From: Clostridium sp. CAG:448
GTDB lineage: Bacteria > Bacillota > Clostridia > Oscillospirales > CAG-272
Reading direction: 5' to 3'
DNA length: 7,685 nt
Assembly (NCBI GenBank): GCA_000433415.1
Contig: FR890526.1
Span: 5,216-12,900, forward strand
Under the pieces are notes generated by a model. The model did not search any database. It saw only the letters and a list, made by a program, of their open reading frames with translations, and was not told where the DNA came from. Position numbers and translations under genes: made by a program. Positions 1 through 5,551 of this stretch are shown here, one piece after another (position 1 is the stretch's first letter; each line of letters starts with the position of its first letter).

Positions 1-970
1 CCGCCTCCGCATCCGTCGTGTCCGTGGATTGCTTATTCTCGTTATCGGTCAGCGACAGGAAAATGCTTTCCAGCGGCGTCTCCGCCTGTTCACTGGAAAT
101 CACCACGCACCGGGCTGCCGCCGCGGCAAAGAAGATGTCCTCTCTGGGGTCCTTGTCCTTGACCGGCGTCAGCGTCAGCGTCAGATTGCCTGCCGCGTCC
201 TGCCCGGTAAAGCGGAAATCCTTGACGTCCGCAATGCCGGAAAGCACGCGGGAAACCGTCTCCCGGTCGCCCTTGACCGCCATGCGGATCTCGCCCGTGC
301 CGGAAAACTTCTGCTCCAGAACGGAAATTTCGTCGTCCGCCACAATCTGCCCGTTCGAGATGATGATCACGCGGTCGCAGATTTCGCGGATCTCGGACAG
401 AATATGGCTGGAGACAATCACGGTCTTGTTTTTGCCGAAGGAGCGGATGAGCTGACGGATTTCCACAATCTGCCGCGGGTCCAGTCCCACGGTAGGCTCG
501 TCCAGAATCAGCACGTCCGGGTTGCCGAGCATCGCCTGCGCAATGCCGACGCGCTGGCAGTATCCCTTGGAAAGGCTCCGGCACAGCTTGTCCTTCACCG
601 GAATCAGCGCGGTCGACTCCATGACCTCGCGCACCTGGCGCACCGCTTTCTCGTAAGGAACGCCCTTTGCCTGTGCGACAAACAAAAGATATTCCTGCGG
701 GGTCATGTCCGGGAACAGGGGCGGGATTTCGGGCAGGTAGCCGATCTGGCGTTTGACGGCGATCGGGTCGTCCAGCACATCCTTGCCGTTGACCGCCACC
801 GTGCCCTCGGTCGGGGCAAGACAGCCGGTGATGATGTTCATCGTGGTGGATTTGCCCGCACCGTTCGGTCCGAGCAGGCCGTAGATTTTCCCCGGCCGGA
901 TGGTAAAGCTGACGCCGCGCAGTGCAAGGTTCGCACCGTACTTCTTGGTCAGGTTTTTTACTTCAATCAA
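1..970 (-). CDS. ABC-2 type transporter ATP-binding protein (3' end outside window)
   Basis: This is the cytoplasmic ATPase subunit of an ABC-2 type (GldA/CcmA-like) transporter; the substrate cannot be told. The 323 visible residues contain Walker A GPNGAGKST (34-42), a Q-loop with Glu instead of Gln (YLPE, 78-81), the signature LSKGYCQRV (133-141), Walker B with the catalytic Glu (VLILDEP, 153-159), a D-loop (GLDP, 162-165) and the H-loop His189. LSKGY in place of LSGGQ is, from family knowledge, common in this ABC-2 branch. A C-terminal domain follows, ending in LESIFLSLT (300-308), the usual closing motif of the family, and then a polar acidic tail, so only a few residues are likely missing. 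The start is TTG at 970-968, chosen for its Shine-Dalgarno GGAGG 8 bases upstream and because MIEVKNLTKKYG is the typical N-terminus. Its permease gene is expected just beyond the left edge. The ATPase assignment is firm; the substrate is unknown. Confidence 0.95.
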   Translation of the reverse strand, partial: MIEVKNLTKKYGANLALRGVSFTIRPGKIYGLLGPNGAGKSTTMNIITGCLAPTEGTVAVNGKDVLDDPIAVKRQIGYLPEIPPLFPDMTPQEYLLFVAQAKGVPYEKAVRQVREVMESTALIPVKDKLCRSLSKGYCQRVGIAQAMLGNPDVLILDEPTVGLDPRQIVEIRQLIRSFGKNKTVIVSSHILSEIREICDRVIIISNGQIVADDEISVLEQKFSGTGEIRMAVKGDRETVSRVLSGIADVKDFRFTGQDAAGNLTLTLTPVKDKDPREDIFFAAAAARCVVISSEQAETPLESIFLSLTDNENKQSTDTTDAEA

Positions 971-978
971 GAGAACTT

Positions 979-983
979 CCTCC
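979..983 (-). promoter_or_regulatory. Shine-Dalgarno site that decides the TTG start of the ABC ATPase
   Basis: Read on the minus strand, GGAGG lies 8 bases before TTG at 970-968. An in-frame ATG exists at 1036-1034, but it would sit about 2 bases from the predicted transcription start and so would have no ribosome site. It would also add 22 polar residues not expected in the family. The TTG is therefore preferred. Confidence 0.85.
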
Positions 984-1002
984 GTTTCGCGTTCTTTGCG
1001 TC

Positions 1003-1033
1003 CGGCAGAGGCATCCTTGTGCCGACACTGCCG
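1003..1033 (-). other. Stem-loop in the leader of the ABC transporter mRNA
   Basis: On the minus strand the leader can fold into an outer 6-bp stem (CGGCAG with CTGCCG; plus-strand bases 1028-1033 with 1003-1008). An asymmetric internal loop (4 bases against 1) leads to an inner 4-bp stem (GGCA with TGCC; 1020-1023 with 1010-1013) closing a 6-base loop. It begins about 5 bases after the predicted transcription start and ends 19 bases before the Shine-Dalgarno site. It has no U-tract, so it is not a terminator. It could act as a 5' stabiliser or a protein-binding site. The pairing is seen; the function is inferred. Confidence 0.45.
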
Positions 1034-1044
1034 CATCATCATCT

Positions 1045-1072
1045 ATTATAGCATATTTTTCTTGTGTGTCAA
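1045..1072 (-). promoter_or_regulatory. Sigma-A type promoter for the ABC transporter gene
   Basis: On the minus strand there is a perfect TTGACA (-35; plus-strand 1072-1067), a 16-base spacer and a perfect TATAAT (-10; 1050-1045) preceded by TG one base upstream, which makes an extended -10 box. Transcription should start near 1038, giving a leader of about 68 bases. All elements match the housekeeping sigma factor consensus, so strong expression is expected unless repressed. No operator was recognised. Confidence 0.85.
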
Positions 1073-1150
1073 GAGAATGACGTCGATTTGACGAAATGCT
1101 GATTCTTTCATCATTATCACCAAAATGCCAAAAAAGACCGCCTTTTCGCA

Positions 1151-1179
1151 TTGACAGCGGAGAAAGTTTATGTTAAAAT
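1151..1179 (+). promoter_or_regulatory. Sigma-A type promoter of the glg operon
   Basis: TTGACA at 1151-1156 is followed by a 17-base spacer and TAAAAT at 1174-1179, one mismatch from TATAAT. TG at 1171-1172 forms an extended -10 box. Transcription should begin near 1186, leaving a leader of about 45 bases before glgB. It diverges from the ABC transporter promoter, with 78 bases between the two -35 boxes. No cre-like (CcpA) site was recognised around it. Confidence 0.85.
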
Positions 1180-1198
1180 AAAGCAGAGAGAATCATAG

Positions 1199-1211
1199 CG
1201 CCCAAAGGGCG
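1199..1211 (+). other. Short GC hairpin in the glgB leader
   Basis: CGCCC, a loop of AAA, then GGGCG form a perfect 5-bp stem in the predicted leader. It begins about 13 bases after the expected start of transcription and ends 5 bases before the Shine-Dalgarno GGGAGG (1217-1222), which lies 8 bases before the glgB ATG. There is no U-tract, so termination is unlikely. The ribosome site is not inside the stem, so any effect on translation would be indirect. The pairing is seen; a role is speculative. Confidence 0.4.
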
Positions 1212-1230
1212 GGAACGGGAGGAAAACCGG

Positions 1231-3150
1231 ATGCCGAAAAGGGATCTTCAAAGCGATTTTTACTACTTTCATCAGGGAACCGCCTGCCGTGCCTATGCCT
1301 ATATGGGACAGCACCTGGAAGAGGAGAATCAGCGCGTTTTCCGCGTCTGGGCGCCCAACGCGCAGGCGGCTTTCCTCATTGCGGATTTTTCCGACTGGCA
1401 GGAAATCCCCATGCGGCGGGTGAGCGCGGGCGGCATTTGGGAAGTTTCCGTTCCCGCCGCACAGGCGAAGCCGGGCGCCTGCTACAAATACCGCTTCCGC
1501 AACGGGCAGAAAACGGTCGACAAGGCAGACCCGTACGGGTTCTTTATGGAAAAACCGCCCGCAACCGCCTCCGTGATTGTGGATATTGACGGATACGCAT
1601 GGAAAGATGACGGATGGCTGGCGTTCCGCGCCTCGCAGGCGCAGACCTATTACAGCCGCGCGATGAATATTTACGAGATGCACGCCGGTTCCTGGCGGCG
1701 GCGGGAGGACGGCAGCGCCCTTTCGTGGCGGGAGCTGGCGGAGCAGCTGGCACCTTATCTGAAGCAGATGGGGTATACGCACGTGGAGCTGATGCCGGTC
1801 ATGGAGCACCCGTTCGACGGCTCCTGGGGCTATCAGGTCTGCGGTTATTACGCCCCCACCGCCCGGTTCGGCACGCCGCAGGATTTTATGTACTTTGTGG
1901 ATACCATGCACGGTGCCGGCATCGGCGTGATCCTTGACTGGGTGCCCGCGCATTTCCCCAAGGACGCGCACGGACTGTACGAATTCGACGGACAGCCGCT
2001 TTACGAATACCAGGGCGCCGACCGCCAGGAGCACCGCGGCTGGGGAACCCGCTGCTTTGACGTCGGGCGCGAGGAGGTGCAGAGTTTTCTGATCTCCGAC
2101 GCCGTTTTCTGGGCGCAGGTCTACCACGCCGACGGCTTGCGTGTGGACGCTGTGGCGGCGATGCTGTACCTGGACTACGACCGGCTGCCGGGAGAGTGGA
2201 TTCCGAATGTGTACGGTACCAACGAGAATCTGGAGGCAAGTGCCTTTTTCCGCAAGCTCAACACCACCATGAAGCGCGAAGCGCCGGGGGTGCTGATGAT
2301 CGCGGAGGAGTCCACCGCCTTTGCAAATATTACCGGTCTTGCGCATAACGGACTGGGATTTGATCTAAAATGGAATATGGGGTGGATGAACGACACGCTC
2401 TTTTATGTGCAAAAGGAGTGCGTGTACCGGAAATATCACCACGACAAGCTGACGTTTTCCCTGACCTATGCCTTTGCGGAGCGGTATGTGCTGCCGATTT
2501 CCCACGACGAGGTCGTGCACGGCAAAAAGTCGTTTCTGGACAAGATGCCGGAGGATTACTGGCGCAAGTTTGCCGGAGTGCGCGTGTTTGCCGCCTGGGA
2601 AATGACGCACCCGGGCAAAAAGCTGTTTTTCATGGGATGTGAGATCGGGCAGTTCACCGAATGGGACTACCGGGCAGAGGTGGAGTGGCAGCTGCTTTCC
2701 TACGATTCCCATGCCGCATTGCAGCTCTATTTTGCCGAGCTCAATCACCTCTATCTGCGCACGCCCGCACTTTGGGAACAGGATGACTCCTGGCAGGGCT
2801 TTGCGTGGATGGACGCGGATGACGCGCAGGAGAGTATCATCTCCTTCTGCCGCACGGACCGCGCCGGCAGGAGCGTGCTGGTCATTCTCAACTTTACGCC
2901 GGCAACCTATGAAGGATATACCCAGCGGGTGCCCGCCGCGGGGGAATACCGGGAAATCTTCAATTCCGACAGCACCCGTTACGGCGGAAGCGGCGTGACC
3001 AACGGCGACACCGTATTCTGCGCCGGACCGGAGAAGACCATCCGCCTGCGGGTGCCGCCGCTGGGCTGTACCGTCCTTTCGGTGGAAGAAAGGGAAGAGA
3101 ACAAAGAAAGTAAGGAAGAAAATCAGAGAGAAGATCAGAAAGCAAAATAA
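1231..3150 (+). CDS. glgB: 1,4-alpha-glucan (glycogen) branching enzyme GlgB
   Basis: GlgB cleaves an alpha-1,4 glucan chain and rejoins the piece through an alpha-1,6 bond, creating glycogen branches in the cytoplasm. The 639 residues fit the shorter Gram-positive form. An N-terminal CBM48-type domain (about 30-120, with VWAPNAQAAFLIADFSDW) is followed by a GH13 barrel. The four classical regions are present: DWVPAHF (236-242), GLRVDAV with nucleophile Asp306 (302-308), AEEST with the acid/base Glu359 or Glu360 (358-362), and ISHDEVVHG with His425-Asp426 (423-431). A C-terminal beta domain ends near LGCTVLSVEE (611-620). After that comes an unusual Lys/Glu-rich tail of about 20 residues. Shine-Dalgarno GGGAGG lies 8 bases before the ATG. 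It is the first gene of the operon. Function is highly certain. Confidence 0.97.
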   Translation: MPKRDLQSDFYYFHQGTACRAYAYMGQHLEEENQRVFRVWAPNAQAAFLIADFSDWQEIPMRRVSAGGIWEVSVPAAQAKPGACYKYRFRNGQKTVDKADPYGFFMEKPPATASVIVDIDGYAWKDDGWLAFRASQAQTYYSRAMNIYEMHAGSWRRREDGSALSWRELAEQLAPYLKQMGYTHVELMPVMEHPFDGSWGYQVCGYYAPTARFGTPQDFMYFVDTMHGAGIGVILDWVPAHFPKDAHGLYEFDGQPLYEYQGADRQEHRGWGTRCFDVGREEVQSFLISDAVFWAQVYHADGLRVDAVAAMLYLDYDRLPGEWIPNVYGTNENLEASAFFRKLNTTMKREAPGVLMIAEESTAFANITGLAHNGLGFDLKWNMGWMNDTLFYVQKECVYRKYHHDKLTFSLTYAFAERYVLPISHDEVVHGKKSFLDKMPEDYWRKFAGVRVFAAWEMTHPGKKLFFMGCEIGQFTEWDYRAEVEWQLLSYDSHAALQLYFAELNHLYLRTPALWEQDDSWQGFAWMDADDAQESIISFCRTDRAGRSVLVILNFTPATYEGYTQRVPAAGEYREIFNSDSTRYGGSGVTNGDTVFCAGPEKTIRLRVPPLGCTVLSVEEREENKESKEENQREDQKAK

Positions 3151-3165
3151 ATAAGTGAAATATAA

Positions 3166-3171
3166 AAGGAG
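3166..3171 (+). promoter_or_regulatory. Shine-Dalgarno site that fixes the glgC start
   Basis: AAGGAG lies 7 bases before ATG at 3179. An in-frame GTG at 3155 would add 8 residues, but the ribosome site would then fall inside the coding sequence and no other good site precedes the GTG. ATG 3179 also gives the normal N-terminus, with the GGxGxRL motif at residues 14-20. Confidence 0.85.
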
Positions 3172-3178
3172 TGAGTTT

Positions 3179-4369
3179 ATGTTCAAGAAAAAAGAATGTG
3201 TCGCCATGTTGCTTGCAGGCGGACAAGGCTCCCGACTGTATGCGCTGACCAAAAAGACCGCAAAACCCGCAGTTCCTTTCGGCGGTAAGTACCGCATCAT
3301 TGATTTCACACTGTCCAACTGCATCAACTCCGGCATCGATACGGTCGGGGTGCTGACGCAGTATCAGCCGCTGGTGCTCAACGAGTACATCGGCAACGGT
3401 CTGCCCTGGGATCTGGACCGTGCCATGGGCGGCGTCAAGATTCTGCCGCCGTATCAGGGGCAGAACGGCGCAGACTGGTACAAGGGGACAGCCAATGCCA
3501 TCTATCAGAACCTGAATTTCATCGACCGGTACGACGCGGACTATGTTCTCGTCCTGTCCGGCGACCATATCTATAAAATGGACTATTCCAAAATGCTGGA
3601 ATATCACAAAGCCAAGGGGGCGGACTGCACCATTGCCGTCATTGAGGTGCCGCTGGCTGAGGCAAGCCGGTTCGGCATCATGAGCACCAACGAGGACGGC
3701 TCCATTTACAGATTCACCGAAAAGCCGCCCAAGCCCGACAGCAACCGGGCGTCCATGGGCATCTATATTTTCAACCGCAGAAAACTGGAGGATTACCTGC
3801 GCGCGGACGAGGCGGACCCGCAGTCGTCCAATGACTTCGGCAAAAACATCATTCCCGCCATGCTTGCCGCGGGCGAGCAGATGTTTGCCTATCCCTTCCA
3901 CGGCTACTGGAAGGACGTCGGAACCATCGCGTCGCTCTGGGAAGCCAATATGGACCTTTTGGGTGGCAATTCCGCCCTGGATCTCAACGATCTTTCCTGG
4001 CGGATTTATTCCCGCCACAACGCCGCCGCTCCCCAGTACGTCGGACCCGACGCACGGATCGAAAACAGCAACATCACCGAGGGCTGTGAGATTTACGGAA
4101 CGGTCAGAAACTGCATCGTCGGTGCCGGCGTGCGCGTGATGGAGGGTGCCTGCGTCCGGGACAGCGTCCTCATGGGGGATACGGTCATCGAGGCGGGCGC
4201 GGACGTCAGCTACGCCATTCTGGACACCGGCGTCCGGATCGGTGCCGGCGCGACGGTCGGCAAGGAGCGCGAGAAGGCGCAGGGCATTGCCGTCATCGGC
4301 GAGGATGTAACGGTTCCCGCAGGCGCAACCGTGGCGGACGGCGCCATGATTGCGGAATATCGGGCATAA
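3179..4369 (+). CDS. glgC: Glucose-1-phosphate adenylyltransferase, catalytic subunit GlgC
   Basis: GlgC makes ADP-glucose and pyrophosphate from ATP and glucose-1-phosphate, the committed step of bacterial glycogen synthesis. The 396 residues show the nucleotidyltransferase fold with GGQGSRL (14-20), PFGGKYRIIDFTLSN (33-47), WYKGTANAIYQN (100-111), LSGDHIYKMDY with the catalytic Asp129 (126-136), FTEKP with Glu181 and Lys182 (179-183), the sugar-binding SMGIYIF (192-198) and DVGTI (246-250). A left-handed beta-helix of hexapeptide-like repeats follows (about 286-396). All key residues are intact, so it should be active. The stop codon overlaps the Shine-Dalgarno site of glgD 13 bases upstream of that gene. 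This tight spacing points to coupled translation and to a GlgC-GlgD complex, as known in Bacillus relatives. Confidence 0.97.
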   Translation: MFKKKECVAMLLAGGQGSRLYALTKKTAKPAVPFGGKYRIIDFTLSNCINSGIDTVGVLTQYQPLVLNEYIGNGLPWDLDRAMGGVKILPPYQGQNGADWYKGTANAIYQNLNFIDRYDADYVLVLSGDHIYKMDYSKMLEYHKAKGADCTIAVIEVPLAEASRFGIMSTNEDGSIYRFTEKPPKPDSNRASMGIYIFNRRKLEDYLRADEADPQSSNDFGKNIIPAMLAAGEQMFAYPFHGYWKDVGTIASLWEANMDLLGGNSALDLNDLSWRIYSRHNAAAPQYVGPDARIENSNITEGCEIYGTVRNCIVGAGVRVMEGACVRDSVLMGDTVIEAGADVSYAILDTGVRIGAGATVGKEREKAQGIAVIGEDVTVPAGATVADGAMIAEYRA

Positions 4370-4382
4370 GGAGGGGCGTACA

Positions 4383-5516
4383 ATGACTGCTGTAGGTTTG
4401 ATTTTTTCCAATATTCACGACCGTAGCATCCCGGAACTGACCCGGATACGTACCATGGCGAGCGTTCCGTTCGGCGGCAGGTACCGGCTGATCGATTTTG
4501 CGCTTTCCAACATGGTCAACTCCGACATTACCAAGATCGGACTGATCACCCATTATAACTACCAGTCGCTTCTGGACCACATCGGCACCGGAAAGGACTG
4601 GGATCTGGCGCGCCGGGGCGGCGGTATCAAGCTGCTCCCGCCCTTTATCACCGCCTATGCCGGCGGACCGTCCGGGCAGCTCTATACCTCCCGGCTGGAA
4701 GCCATGCTGGGCGTGGTCAATTTCATCGGGCGCTGTACCGAGGAATATATCGTGCTTTCCGACTGCGATGTGATCTGCAACATCGATCTGTCCGCCGTCA
4801 TCGCGGATCATGCGAAAAGCGGCGCGGACGTCACGTTTGTCACCAAAACGGTGGACACGGACGCGCTGTCCTTTGACGAACCGCTGGACGTGGTGCGCGC
4901 GGACGCAAACGGACGCCTGACCGATTTCTTCCGCGCCAAAAAGCCCTGCGGAACCGCCGAGGTCTGCACCGGAATTATGGTCATGAAGCGCGCTTATCTG
5001 ATGAGCGTGCTTGCCGAGGCATCCGCGCACGGCTATACCAGCTTTTTCCGGGACGTCATTGCCCGCACCATCACGAGCGCCTATTACCGTTCGTACTCCT
5101 ACGACGGTTGGTACGCCTGCATCAGCTCCATGGAGAGCTACTTTGCCTGCTCCATGCAGCTTCTGACGGCACAGGCGCGCGACGGGCTGTTCAATATTCC
5201 CAATCGCCCCATTCTGACAAAGGTCCGCAACTCCGCCCCTGCCAAGTACTGCGAGGGCGCCAACGTGACCAACTCCGTCGTTGCCGACGGCTGCGTCATT
5301 GAGGGCACGGTGGAGAATTCCATTCTCTTCCGCGGCGTCAAGGTCGGACGGGGCAGCGTCATCCGCAATTCCATCCTGATGCAGGACACCTATACCGGTT
5401 CCAATGTGTCGCTCAACTGCGTTATTACCGATAAAGATGTAATGATCCGGGACAACCGCGTGCTGTCCGGACATGAAAGCATGCCGTTTTATATCGGCAA
5501 AAAAGGCTCGGTCTGA
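4383..5516 (+). CDS. glgD: GlgD, divergent (probably regulatory) subunit of ADP-glucose pyrophosphorylase
   Basis: GlgD is a paralogue of GlgC that in Firmicutes pairs with it and raises its activity. The 377 residues keep the fold, seen in PFGGRYRLIDFALSN (29-43) and a C-terminal beta-helix (about 285-370). The active-site motifs are changed. GGxGxRL is replaced by a sequence without the glycines (FSNIHDRSI, 8-16), and GTANA by SRLEA (103-107). GlgC's SGDHIYKMD corresponds to SDCDVICNID (126-135), FTEKP to RAKKP (184-188), and the Asp of DVGT to Cys246. It is therefore unlikely to be a good catalyst alone. The ATG was chosen for GGAGG 8 bases upstream; an in-frame ATG at 4350 lies inside glgC and is rejected. 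Alternatives: a second sugar nucleotidyltransferase, which is unlikely given the losses. Confidence 0.95.
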   Translation: MTAVGLIFSNIHDRSIPELTRIRTMASVPFGGRYRLIDFALSNMVNSDITKIGLITHYNYQSLLDHIGTGKDWDLARRGGGIKLLPPFITAYAGGPSGQLYTSRLEAMLGVVNFIGRCTEEYIVLSDCDVICNIDLSAVIADHAKSGADVTFVTKTVDTDALSFDEPLDVVRADANGRLTDFFRAKKPCGTAEVCTGIMVMKRAYLMSVLAEASAHGYTSFFRDVIARTITSAYYRSYSYDGWYACISSMESYFACSMQLLTAQARDGLFNIPNRPILTKVRNSAPAKYCEGANVTNSVVADGCVIEGTVENSILFRGVKVGRGSVIRNSILMQDTYTGSNVSLNCVITDKDVMIRDNRVLSGHESMPFYIGKKGSV

Positions 5517-5521
5517 TCCGG

Positions 5522-5535
5522 GCAATCCGTATTGC
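5522..5535 (+). repeat. Small inverted repeat in the glgD-glgA gap
   Basis: GCAAT, a spacer of CCGT, then ATTGC form a perfect 5-bp inverted repeat that lies 4 bases before the glgA Shine-Dalgarno region (AAAGGAG, 5540-5543 being GGAG). The stem is short and should be only weakly stable. There is no T-run after it, so it is not a terminator. It may be chance, or it may set RNA cleavage or ribosome access between the two cistrons. Confidence 0.35.
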
Positions 5536-5551
5536 GAAAGGAGAAGAGAGA

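Larger units (their letters stand above)
971..1230. other. Divergent intergenic control region
   Basis: This 260-base stretch has no gene. It carries the two divergent promoters, both leaders and their hairpins. The 78 bases between the -35 boxes (1073-1150) are AT-rich and contain only weak symmetry: CGTC and GACG arms at 1081-1084 and 1090-1093, and AAAAG and CTTTT arms at 1132-1136 and 1142-1146. I see no clear operator, riboswitch or terminator there. Confidence 0.7.

Noticed and set aside
166..183. Three tandem copies of GCGTCA inside the ABC ATPase gene
   Set aside because: They encode an alternating Leu-Thr beta strand in frame; three copies of a hexamer are explained by the protein and are too few to suggest a variable repeat.
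29..1051. Long plus-strand open frame of 340 codons over the ABC ATPase
   Set aside because: It has no recognisable domain or ribosome site and lies opposite a gene with every ABC ATPase motif; it is a shadow frame in GC-rich DNA.
1088..1117. Possible second upstream plus-strand promoter (TTGACG, 18 bases, CATTAT)
   Set aside because: The -10 matches only four of six bases and lacks a TGn extension; the nearby promoter at 1151-1179 is much better.
1073..1150. Operator or cre site between the divergent promoters
   Set aside because: Only short 4-5 base dyads are present and none matches the CcpA consensus or another operator I know.
963..1151. Minus-strand 62-codon open frame across the divergent gap
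   Set aside because: It spans the -35 and -10 boxes of the ABC promoter, would start upstream of the predicted transcript, and overlaps the ABC gene start in another frame.
3155..3178. GTG start for glgC 24 bases upstream of the ATG
   Set aside because: The Shine-Dalgarno site for the ATG lies within this extension and no good ribosome site precedes the GTG.
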